The position numbers were made by a program, and so were the translations under genes. A model generated the notes under the pieces. It saw only the letters and a list, made by a program, of their open reading frames with translations. It did no database searches and was not told where the DNA came from. A stretch of DNA of 64,000 nucleotides from Desulfuromusa sp036351455 (GTDB lineage: Bacteria > Desulfobacterota > Desulfuromonadia > Desulfuromonadales > Geopsychrobacteraceae): contig JAZBPC010000082.1 of NCBI GenBank assembly GCA_036351455.1, positions 7,201 through 71,200 on the forward strand. Direction: 5' to 3'. Below, piece by piece: positions 36,610 through 43,885 of the stretch; positions within the stretch are counted from its first letter, which is position 1; each line of letters starts with the position of its first letter.

Positions 36610-36650
36610 AGGAACCTCTTAGTCGATGGCAGCTTTGTGCAGGTTTTAGA

Positions 36651-36679
36651 TGCTATGGGGGCCCGAGGCCCCCATAGCA
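36651..36679 (-). promoter_or_regulatory. Intercistronic hairpin between dctP and dctQ
   Basis: A perfect 13-bp stem (TGCTATGGGGGCC paired with its complement) with a three-base CGA loop. No T tract follows on the minus strand. It probably stabilises or shortens the dctP message so that the binding protein is made in excess over the permease. Confidence 0.75.
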
Positions 36680-36687
36680 GGTTAGTA

Positions 36688-37845
36688 TTATTGCTTGTGT
36701 TTACCGTTGACAAATTGCTCGTATGGCCATGGAGCAATTCCTCCACGCTCCTGACGCCAGTCAGCAAAATCTGCTTTGAACTGCTCTTGGGAATCCATGA
36801 CTTTTTTCACATCAGGATATTTTGCTTTTAGCTCCTCAAGGTAATCATGTGAGGCCTGGGCAAATTTGGTGATGGCTTCTTCGTCCATGCGGACAAATTC
36901 GACTTTCTCTTTGAACAGTTTGACAGCTTCAGCATTAAGGTTCTCCGCCCAAGCATTTGACCAGAGCTGAGTTTCCTTGGCGGCAATGTCGATAATCCAC
37001 TTCAGGTCGTCTGGCAGTTTGTTGTAAGAATCCTGGTTGATGAAGAATGCGCTCTGACATGATGGCTGGTGAACGCCTGGTTGGATAACGTATTTGGTGA
37101 TGTCATCAAAACCCATTGGATAGTTTATTGCTGGAGTACTGAATTCCGCAGCATCAATAACACCACGTTCGAGGGCAAGATAAACTTCTCCTCCTGGCAA
37201 CGGGGTAACGCTGGCGCCAAGGTTGGTCAAAATGTCCATGTACCACCCTGCAGTCCTAACACGCATCCCTTTGAAATCTTCAATTTTCGAAGCTTTTTTG
37301 TTAGAAAAAAGGCCCAATTCCTGACCGACGTTACCACCAGGAAGAGCAAACAGGTTGTAGCGGCCGTACATCTCTTGCATCATTTCCAGGCCACCGCGTT
37401 CGTACAGCCAGACATTGTAGCCCTCTGCGTCGAGCCCCATTGGAACAGAAGCAAAGGCAACAAAAGCCTCGTTCTTGCCTTTCCAATATCCTGGCCAGTC
37501 GTGACCGATATCTGCTTGACCCTTGCTGACAGCATCAAAACTTTCCATGGCACCGACGAGTTCGCCAGCAGAAAATAGTTTGATGTCAAGACGGCCGCCT
37601 GAAGCGAGCTTGACAGAATCAGCAAAGTGCTGGGCCACATCATAAAACAAAAGACCTTTGGACCATGGCATAACCATTTTCCATCTAAACTTTTCAGTCG
37701 ATGGTTTGATGGTACGTAACTCTTTCTTAATGACTTCACGCCGGTCATCGGCCCCGAACTTTTCGCGTTTTGCGGCAAAGGCGTTTGGAGCCAGCGCCAG
37801 GGTCAAGATCAGAGCCAGACCGATGAACAATTTCAGTTTTCTCAT
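36688..37845 (-). CDS. dctP: TRAP substrate-binding protein
   Basis: 385 residues. Sec signal peptide at about 1-24, then the DctP fold with FKGMRVRTAGWYMDILTNLG and the conserved Arg in MRVR. VHQPSCQSAFFIN resembles the TakP/lactate-binding branch. It delivers an organic acid from the periplasm to DctQM. Its operon partners glcD-glcF and a shared operator with lut genes point to lactate, which is inference. AAGGAGG lies six bases before ATG. First gene of the operon. Confidence 0.92.
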   Translation of the reverse strand: MRKLKLFIGLALILTLALAPNAFAAKREKFGADDRREVIKKELRTIKPSTEKFRWKMVMPWSKGLLFYDVAQHFADSVKLASGGRLDIKLFSAGELVGAMESFDAVSKGQADIGHDWPGYWKGKNEAFVAFASVPMGLDAEGYNVWLYERGGLEMMQEMYGRYNLFALPGGNVGQELGLFSNKKASKIEDFKGMRVRTAGWYMDILTNLGASVTPLPGGEVYLALERGVIDAAEFSTPAINYPMGFDDITKYVIQPGVHQPSCQSAFFINQDSYNKLPDDLKWIIDIAAKETQLWSNAWAENLNAEAVKLFKEKVEFVRMDEEAITKFAQASHDYLEELKAKYPDVKKVMDSQEQFKADFADWRQERGGIAPWPYEQFVNGKHKQ

Positions 37846-37940
37846 TCTTTCCTCCTTAGTCAGTGTTAGTTTGTTTATTTAGGTGGCAGATCCACCAGTA
37901 TTAGCAAAACAATATATTTGTATGTCCACTTAGCTTAATA

Positions 37941-37955
37941 AATGGTAAGACCATT
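37941..37955. promoter_or_regulatory. GntR/FadR-type operator at dctP promoter
   Basis: AATGGT-AAG-ACCATT, a perfect inverted repeat containing TGGTAAGACCA. It matches the TNGTNNNACNA pattern known for FadR-subfamily GntR regulators such as PdhR and LldR. It lies ten bases downstream of the -10 element of the dctP promoter, over the likely transcription start, so it should repress. Confidence 0.75.
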
Positions 37956-37964
37956 AATTTTGCC

Positions 37965-37993
37965 ATGCTAGTTTTATGATTAAACCATGTCAA
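37965..37993 (-). promoter_or_regulatory. Sigma-70 promoter of the dctPQM-usp-glcDF operon
   Basis: On the minus strand: TTGACA (37993-37988), 17-base spacer, TAGCAT (37970-37965). The same layout (TTGACA-N17-TAGGAT and the same operator) is used for lutC at 43113-43155. Confidence 0.75.
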
Positions 37994-38091
37994 GTAAAAT
38001 AAAACATTGTTACCTAATCAACTCTTTGTTGCCGGATCGCTGACGAATAAAACCTCTGTATTCACCCGTAGTTCTCTCCAATTGTTAAATA

Positions 38092-39402
38092 TTATTTTTC
38101 TCTTATGGCTTTTAACTTGCGGGCGGTACTGGCCTGACTGATGCCAAGAACTGCAGCAATTCTCCGTGTTGTCCGGTATTTTTCCTGAGCTTCTAGTAAT
38201 ATTTCTTTCTCTTGTTCGGCAAGTATCTCTTTCAGACCAAGACCTTTGGGAATGATGTTCTCCAATCCCGGAATCTGTACTTTTTCCCAACTGATAAAGT
38301 TCCCTGGGGTGGTGACAATGCTGCGTTCAACAACATTTTCAAGCTCGCGGATATTGCCTTTCCAGGGCATGTTGACCATCTGGTTGATCAGACTTTCAGA
38401 GAATTTTTTATAGCTGTTATATTTACGATTACACTTTTCAGTGAAGTGCTGAATCAAAGTTGGGATATCTTCTTTGCGTTCCCTGAGAGGTGGAATAGCA
38501 ATTGGAACGACATTCAGGCGATAATAAAGATCTTCACGGAATTGCCCTTCATCGACGAGCTTTGCCAGATCTTTGTTGGTTGCAGCGATCAGGCGAATGT
38601 CGGTGTTTTGCGCTTCTCTACCGCCAACCCGGTAAAATTCTTTGTCCTGAATGACGCCAAGAAGTTTTGACTGCAGGTGTAAGGGTAATTCGGAAATCTC
38701 ATCCAGAAAAACCGTGCCACCTTTTGCCTTCTCCAACAAGCCGGCTTTCCCTCGATGGTCTGCACCGGTAAAAGCGCCCCCTTCATAACCGAAAAGTTCC
38801 GATTCTATTAATGTTTCGGGAATCGCCGCACAATTGATTTTCATCAGCACTTTTTGCTTGCGTTCGCTGGAGCGGTGAATGGTTTTGGCCAGGAGGCTTT
38901 TTCCGACTCCCGATTCACCTGTGAGAAGTATCGTTGAATCTGTTTCTGCAACTCGCAGAGCCAGGTCAATGACCGACGACATTTTTTCGCTGCATGTGAC
39001 TAAATCGTCTTCGCTTAAGAGCTGATTTCGCGCTGTATCGGCATCAATTTGCTGGTTGTAGTGGACGACTGTCAGATCCCATATGGTGTTGATGATGTAT
39101 TCAATTTCACCTTGTGAGTTGAAAATTGGACGCCCTTTGACAAGAAACTTACGGTTGGTGCTGGTAGAATAGGTCGCTGTCACCGGACACTTTCGTTCCA
39201 GCACGAGAATGCTGGCTGAGCCGGAAAAATAATTATCTTTACCGACGAGGTCGTAGAGACTTCTCCCTGCCAATTCTTCATTACTGAATCCTGACATTTC
39301 TTCGAAGGTTTTATTGACACCGATGGTGACACCTTTGCCATCAACGACATAGATGCCGTTGTAGAGATTGTCAAAAACTATTTCCAGGAGTTTTTTATCC
39401 AT
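38092..39402 (-). CDS. PAS-domain sigma-54 enhancer-binding regulator
   Basis: 436 residues. PAS sensor domain at about 5-115; AAA+ domain with Walker A GESGVGKS (162-169), the sigma-54-contact GAFTGA (209-214) and Walker B VFLDE (231-235); Fis-type helix-turn-helix at the end (RRIAAVLGISQASTARKL). It lies downstream of the 3-hydroxybutyrate genes, whose operon has a sigma-54 promoter, making it the obvious local activator. The signal sensed by PAS is unknown. No terminator seen after it. Confidence 0.92.
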   Translation of the reverse strand: MDKKLLEIVFDNLYNGIYVVDGKGVTIGVNKTFEEMSGFSNEELAGRSLYDLVGKDNYFSGSASILVLERKCPVTATYSTSTNRKFLVKGRPIFNSQGEIEYIINTIWDLTVVHYNQQIDADTARNQLLSEDDLVTCSEKMSSVIDLALRVAETDSTILLTGESGVGKSLLAKTIHRSSERKQKVLMKINCAAIPETLIESELFGYEGGAFTGADHRGKAGLLEKAKGGTVFLDEISELPLHLQSKLLGVIQDKEFYRVGGREAQNTDIRLIAATNKDLAKLVDEGQFREDLYYRLNVVPIAIPPLRERKEDIPTLIQHFTEKCNRKYNSYKKFSESLINQMVNMPWKGNIRELENVVERSIVTTPGNFISWEKVQIPGLENIIPKGLGLKEILAEQEKEILLEAQEKYRTTRRIAAVLGISQASTARKLKAIREK

Positions 39403-39470
39403 AATACCTTTATGTCGCGACGAGCAGATGTACCTATTCTGCTATCGAAAACAGGTTGCCAATGAAAAAC

Positions 39471-39497
39471 GGGCGGACACTTCTGTCCGCCCCTATG
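39471..39497. repeat. Palindromic intergenic repeat
   Basis: GGGCGGACA (39471-39479) and TGTCCGCCC (39484-39492), loop CTTC, followed by CTATGCA. A copy of the right unit of the repeat at 15124-15193. It lies after bdhA and may end that transcript. Confidence 0.6.
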
Positions 39498-39505
39498 CAA
39501 TACAT

Positions 39506-40264
39506 TTATTGTGCACTCCAACCGCAGTCGATTGTCAGTGATGTCCCTGTCATACAACGTGCTGAATCCGAACAGAGATAAACAACCGCATCACCCAATT
39601 CTGATGGTTCAACCATCTGTTTTATCGCTTGTTTTTTTAGCAGGACTTTTTCAAGAACTTCTTCTTTACTGATCCCGTGGGTTTTTGCCTGGTCCTCAAT
39701 TTGACCGTCAACCAGAGGAGTGCGAACGTACCCCGGGCAAATACTGTTGACGGTGATCCCCAATGGTGCCCCTTCAAGGGCTGCAGTTTTTGTCAGACCC
39801 ATCAACCCATGTTTGGCAGAAACATACGCCGATTTAAATTCTGAAGCGCGAAGCCCGTGAACGGAATTCAGATTAATAATCCGTCCCCAGCCATTTTTTT
39901 TCATTGAAGGCCAGAAGTATTTGCAGAGTAAAAAAGGAGCTGTGAGCATTAAGTTGATTATGAATGTCCATTTTTCCTCTGGAAACTCTTCAATTGGGGC
40001 GACATGCTGAATTCCGGCATTATTGACGAGAATATCGCAACGACCATACTTTTCCAGAACTGCATCTGCGAGAGCACGACACCCCTCTTTTGTACTCAGG
40101 TCGGCCTTGATAAAGACACCATCGATCTTTTTAGCTTCACGAGTTCCCGCATCTTCATTGACATCTGCGAGAATAACTTGGTCGCCATTGGCCGCGAGTG
40201 CTTTGGCAACCGCCAGGCCAATGCCACTTGCAGCACCTGTAACGACCGCAATACGTTTAGACAT
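39506..40264 (-). CDS. bdhA: 3-hydroxybutyrate dehydrogenase
   Basis: 252 residues, short-chain dehydrogenase. NAD site TGAASGIG (9-16), NNAG (81-84), catalytic Ser134, Tyr147 and Lys151, and the C-terminal GTSLTIDCGWSAQ ending typical of D-3-hydroxybutyrate dehydrogenases. It oxidises 3-hydroxybutyrate to acetoacetate with NAD. The adjacent CoA transferase and thiolase genes complete the conversion to acetyl-CoA. Confidence 0.92.
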   Translation of the reverse strand: MSKRIAVVTGAASGIGLAVAKALAANGDQVILADVNEDAGTREAKKIDGVFIKADLSTKEGCRALADAVLEKYGRCDILVNNAGIQHVAPIEEFPEEKWTFIINLMLTAPFLLCKYFWPSMKKNGWGRIINLNSVHGLRASEFKSAYVSAKHGLMGLTKTAALEGAPLGITVNSICPGYVRTPLVDGQIEDQAKTHGISKEEVLEKVLLKKQAIKQMVEPSELGDAVVYLCSDSARCMTGTSLTIDCGWSAQ

Positions 40265-40287
40265 AGAGTTTCTCCTTAATGGATTGA

Positions 40288-41646
40288 TTATTTAAGATCG
40301 TCAGCAATGTTAAATGGGCAACCGGTTTTTTCTTTGATCATCTCCAGGGTCGATCCAGGTGCCAGTTCGGTCAGGGTCAGACCTTTCTCTGCGTCAACTT
40401 CAAAAACAGCGAGGTCAGTAACAACCATGTCGACAACATTCTTGCCGGTGAGTGGCAGAGTACATTGTTCCATAAGCTTAGAGGTCCCATCTTTGGCGCA
40501 ATGATCCATCATAATGACAATTTTCTTCACACCGGAGACCAGGTCCATTGCTCCGCCAGGGCCTTTGATCATCGAGCCGGGAATCATCCAGTTGGCCAGA
40601 TCACCGAATTGTGAAACCTGCATGGCACCTAGCACCGACAGGTCAATGTGTCCACCACGGACCATGGCAAAGGATTCTGAACTATCGAAGAATGCAGCAC
40701 CGGGTAGCCAGGTAATCGTCTGCTTGCCGGCATTGATCAGATCGGCATCTTCGCTGCCTTCATTCGGGAAGGGGCCGACGCCAAGTAAGCCGTTTTCAGC
40801 ATGCAGGGTGACGGTGATCTCTTCTGGAATATAGTTTGCGACCAGAGTCGGCATGCCGATTCCCAGATTGGCATACATGCCATTTTTGAATTCTTTACTG
40901 ATCCGTTTTGCTTGCCATTCTCGGGCCTCAGTAAAACCTTTCAGGGTTAATTTTCCGGCGATGGTCCGCTGCTCAATCGGTTTCTCAAAGTTTTCACAAA
41001 CCACGATCCGGTCGACATAGTTGCCGGGGATATGAATCTGGTGTGGATCGAGTTCGCCGATTTCGACAATCTCTTCGACTTCGGCAACGGTTATGCGACC
41101 CGCTTTTGCACAAGCGGCATTGAAATTGTTGGCTGTAAAGCGGAAAATCAGGTTGCCAGCCTTGTCCGCTTTCCAGGCTTTGACCAGGGCGAGGTCGGTG
41201 GTAATGCTTTCCTCAAGGACATATTCTTTGCCGTTGAAGGATTGGGTGGGTTTGTTTTCTGCCAGCAGGGTGCCGAATCCTGTGCGAGTGAAAAAGGCCG
41301 GGATGCCTGCGCCACCAGCACGTAGTTTTTCTGCTAAGGTCCCTTGTGGTGTCAGTTCCAGTTCCAGTTCACCGTCGAGAAACTGCTTTTCAAAGATAGC
41401 GTTTTCGCCGACGTAAGAGGAAATCATTTTTTTGATCTGTTTTGTCTGCAGCAGCAGTCCAAGCCCGAACTCATCAACACCCGCATTATTGCTGACAGCT
41501 GTTAATCCTTTGGCACCACTGTCGCGTAATGCCGTAATTAAATTTTCCGGGATGCCGCAGAGGCCGAAGCCGCCTGCAGCTATGGTCATATTATCCTGAG
41601 TTAATCCTTCAAGGGCTTTGGCTGGATCGGTAAAAATCGGTTTCAT
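40288..41646 (-). CDS. Succinyl-CoA:acetoacetate CoA-transferase, fused A and B subunits
   Basis: 452 residues joining both subunits. Subunit A (about 1-230) has AAGGFGLCGIPENLI; subunit B (about 243-452) has NLGIGMPTLVANY and the catalytic Glu284 in LHAENGLLGVG, then GGHIDLSVLGAMQV. It activates acetoacetate to acetoacetyl-CoA using succinyl-CoA (or another acyl-CoA). Most bacteria have two separate genes; the fused form is like the mitochondrial enzyme. It is the middle gene of the operon. Confidence 0.92.
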   Translation of the reverse strand: MKPIFTDPAKALEGLTQDNMTIAAGGFGLCGIPENLITALRDSGAKGLTAVSNNAGVDEFGLGLLLQTKQIKKMISSYVGENAIFEKQFLDGELELELTPQGTLAEKLRAGGAGIPAFFTRTGFGTLLAENKPTQSFNGKEYVLEESITTDLALVKAWKADKAGNLIFRFTANNFNAACAKAGRITVAEVEEIVEIGELDPHQIHIPGNYVDRIVVCENFEKPIEQRTIAGKLTLKGFTEAREWQAKRISKEFKNGMYANLGIGMPTLVANYIPEEITVTLHAENGLLGVGPFPNEGSEDADLINAGKQTITWLPGAAFFDSSESFAMVRGGHIDLSVLGAMQVSQFGDLANWMIPGSMIKGPGGAMDLVSGVKKIVIMMDHCAKDGTSKLMEQCTLPLTGKNVVDMVVTDLAVFEVDAEKGLTLTELAPGSTLEMIKEKTGCPFNIADDLK

Positions 41647-41667
41647 TGTTTTCTCCTGAGTCGTGAT

Positions 41668-42843
41668 TTAAACAAGTTCAAAAATAGCAGCAACAGCTTC
41701 TCCACCACCAATACAGAGGGTAGCTAGCCCATATTTTTCGTTTCGTGCTTTCATTTCACGAAGCAAGGTGGCAACCAATCGACCACCGCTGGCTCCAATC
41801 GGGTGTCCAATCGATACAGCACCACCATTGACGTTAACTTTGTCTGGGTCGAGACCCAGCTCTTTTATGGCGACCAGAGGGACGGATGAAAATGCTTCAT
41901 TGATTTCAAACAGCCCTATATCACTGAGCTGTAATCCGGCTTTGGCACAACACTTCTGGATGGCACCAACGGGTGCTTCCGCAAACAGTTCAGGATGAAT
42001 GCTGTTGGTGCTGCTGGCAATCAGCTTGGCAATTGGCTTGAGGTTGTATTGACTGACCGCTTCACCGCTGGCCAGCAGAGCCAATCCCGCACCATCATTA
42101 ATGGAAGAAGCGTTACCTGCAGTGATGGTACCGGTTTTGCGGAAGGCTGGGCGCAGTCCGGGCAACTTTTCAATGTTTCCACGTAAAGGCTCTTCATCCT
42201 CAGCAACGATAACTTCACCTTTACGGGTTTTGATGCTGACGGGAACGAGTTCTTCTGTGAATGTTCCATTTTTCAAGGCGTCCTGTGACAGTTGGTAAGA
42301 TCGGGCCGCATATTTGTCCTGATCTTCTCGCGTGAGGCCGTGTTTTTCGACCCAGTCTTCGGTGATATCACCCATGTGCCTTTGGGAGTAAGGATCTAGT
42401 AAGCCATCCTGAATAATCAGATCGACCATTTCGCCATTGCCCAGGCGTTGGCCAAAGCGCGCTTTAGGTATGGCATATGGGGCTTGAGACATGTTTTCCA
42501 TGCCTCCAGCGATGGCAATTTGGGTGTCTCCTAAGCGAATCGAGTCAGCCGCAAGCATGATGGCCTTAAGACCACTGCCACAAACCTTATTGATTGTCAT
42601 GGCATGTGTGCTGTCGGGTAATCCAGCCATGCGCATTGCTTGCCGTGCCGGCGCCTGTGCCGAGCCTCCCTGGAGGACTTGACCAATAATGACTTCATCA
42701 ATCTGTTCGTTTGAGAGGGGCGTTTGTTGTATCAGTTCACTGATAACCTGAGAAGCAAGTTCTGGTGCCGGGACATCAGTCAATGCGCCACCAAATGAGC
42801 CGAAGGGGGTGCGTAGTGCTGAAACGATAAAGACGTTTTCCAT
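41668..42843 (-). CDS. atoB: Acetyl-CoA acetyltransferase (thiolase II)
   Basis: 391 residues, standard length. Nucleophile Cys88 in NKVCGSGLKA, the catalytic His (about 347) in IGHPIGASGG and the second Cys (about 377) in LCIGGGEAV. It splits acetoacetyl-CoA to two acetyl-CoA. First gene of the operon with the CoA transferase and bdhA; preceded by a sigma-54 promoter. Could also run in the biosynthetic direction. Confidence 0.93.
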   Translation of the reverse strand: MENVFIVSALRTPFGSFGGALTDVPAPELASQVISELIQQTPLSNEQIDEVIIGQVLQGGSAQAPARQAMRMAGLPDSTHAMTINKVCGSGLKAIMLAADSIRLGDTQIAIAGGMENMSQAPYAIPKARFGQRLGNGEMVDLIIQDGLLDPYSQRHMGDITEDWVEKHGLTREDQDKYAARSYQLSQDALKNGTFTEELVPVSIKTRKGEVIVAEDEEPLRGNIEKLPGLRPAFRKTGTITAGNASSINDGAGLALLASGEAVSQYNLKPIAKLIASSTNSIHPELFAEAPVGAIQKCCAKAGLQLSDIGLFEINEAFSSVPLVAIKELGLDPDKVNVNGGAVSIGHPIGASGGRLVATLLREMKARNEKYGLATLCIGGGEAVAAIFELV

Positions 42844-42884
42844 GATAGAGTCTCCTGTTGTGAGAAATTATGTTGTTCACTAAT

Positions 42885-42900
42885 AGCAAAGAGTGTTCCA
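42885..42900 (-). promoter_or_regulatory. Sigma-54 promoter of the ketone-body operon
   Basis: On the minus strand TGGAACACTCTTTGCT: GG and GC ten bases apart, with TTGCT perfect and TGG-AC kept. The predicted start lies about 30 bases before the thiolase ATG at 42843. Confidence 0.75.
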
Positions 42901-42972
42901 AATTATAAAAACGTTTTATAGCTAGGGGTATTGTTGGTTTGTGTTGTCGAAACTACCCTCCACTATGACTCA

Positions 42973-43060
42973 AAAATGGGTCAATTAGTATAAAAATCGA
43001 TTTAATCCATTTTAAGTCATTGATATTACATTGATCCATTTTATAATCAAGTGATCCATA
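42973..43060. promoter_or_regulatory. Cluster of GATCCATTTT-type repeats (probable activator sites)
   Basis: Four related sites in the divergent thiolase/lutC region: AAAATGGGTCAA (42973-42984, inverted), TTTAATCCATTTTA (43001-43014), ATTGATCCATTTTA (43030-43043) and AGTGATCCATA (43050-43060). They lie 73-160 bases upstream of the sigma-54 promoter, the usual range for enhancer-binding proteins. The rest of the 42844-43178 gap holds the two promoters. Confidence 0.5.
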
Positions 43061-43112
43061 AATAAATGTAGTCCGATCGGGTCGCAGTCTCATAACAACG
43101 TTACTTTAGCAA

Positions 43113-43141
43113 TTGACATTTAAAATATGACTATGTAGGAT
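43113..43141 (+). promoter_or_regulatory. Sigma-70 promoter of the lut genes
   Basis: TTGACA (43113-43118), 17-base spacer, TAGGAT (43136-43141), directly followed by the operator. Confidence 0.75.
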
Positions 43142-43142
43142 A

Positions 43143-43157
43143 AATGGTAAGACCAAT
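43143..43157. promoter_or_regulatory. GntR/FadR-type operator at lutC promoter
   Basis: AATGGT-AAG-ACCAAT, sharing the TGGTAAGACCA core (43145-43155) with the dctP operator at 37941. It starts two bases after the -10 element, so a bound regulator would block transcription. Confidence 0.75.
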
Positions 43158-43178
43158 TAACATGGAATGGAAGGTGCT

Positions 43179-43742
43179 ATGTCGTCGAATCAACTTCTAG
43201 ATCAATTTACAGAGAAAGCCATAAATGTCGGAGCAGAAGTCATTTCAGTCCCTTCTGTTGCTGCTGCTGCCGAATATATTGCTGGAAAAATTGAAGGGTC
43301 TTTGCTGGTTCCTGCATTTCCATCTTCAGGGCGCTTCAAACTCAAGGCAGCTCTCAAGAAAGTTGGAATCTCTATCGAAGTGGATCAGTTTCGTGCTGTT
43401 GCTGCTCAGGCTGAGGCAGGAATAACCGGAGTCAACTTCGCTATTGCCGATACCGGAACTCTGGTGCTGGAAAGCACAGCAGAAGATATTCGACTGGCAA
43501 CAACCTTACCGGCAAAGCAGTTTGCACTTCTGGACCCAAGAAAAATTGTTGCAGATGGTTTGGCTGCTGTGAAACCGCTACGGCAACTGCATCAACGTGA
43601 TTCTCGTAACTATATTGCCTATGTGACCGGACCGAGTCGGACTGCCGATATTGAAAGGGTGCTGACGATTGGCGTCCATGGACCGAAAGAATTAACGATT
43701 CTTATGGTTCCTGGCCTTTCAGACGATTTTCTGGAAATGTAA
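43179..43742 (+). CDS. lutC: Lactate utilization protein LutC
   Basis: 187 residues from ATG at 43179 with GGAAGG upstream. LUD domain with TGVNFAIADTGTLVLESTAEDIRLATTLP and the late HGPKELTILMVPG ending. One of three components of the LutABC L-lactate dehydrogenase complex. No iron-sulfur motif, as expected for LutC. The partner LutA and LutB activities are in the next gene. Confidence 0.9.
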   Translation: MSSNQLLDQFTEKAINVGAEVISVPSVAAAAEYIAGKIEGSLLVPAFPSSGRFKLKAALKKVGISIEVDQFRAVAAQAEAGITGVNFAIADTGTLVLESTAEDIRLATTLPAKQFALLDPRKIVADGLAAVKPLRQLHQRDSRNYIAYVTGPSRTADIERVLTIGVHGPKELTILMVPGLSDDFLEM

Positions 43743-43811
43743 TTTTACACTCAGTGTTACAGAGAAAAGCTTAAGGGAATAAGGTTTCAACAAGATAAGA
43801 AAATTTTGACT

Positions 43812-43841
43812 TTCTCTGTGTCTCCGTGCCTCTGTGGTGAG
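43812..43841. repeat. Dispersed intergenic repeat copy
   Basis: A CTCTGTGTCTCCGTGCCTCT-type sequence ending in GTGGTGA, between lutC and the lutAB gene. I recognise it as a short repeat recurrent in intergenic DNA of many bacteria; on the minus strand it encodes the often mis-called TTEARRHRE frame. No function is known. Confidence 0.5.
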
Positions 43842-43885
43842 CTCCTTTATTTTTGTCAAAAACTTGTTTTTCAAAGGAAAAACCA

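Noticed and set aside
43162..43177. GG-N10-GC pattern (TGGAATGGAAGGTGCT) resembling a sigma-54 promoter before lutC
   Set aside because: It overlaps the ribosome site and start codon, leaving no room for a transcription start; a sigma-70 promoter with operator lies at 43113-43157.
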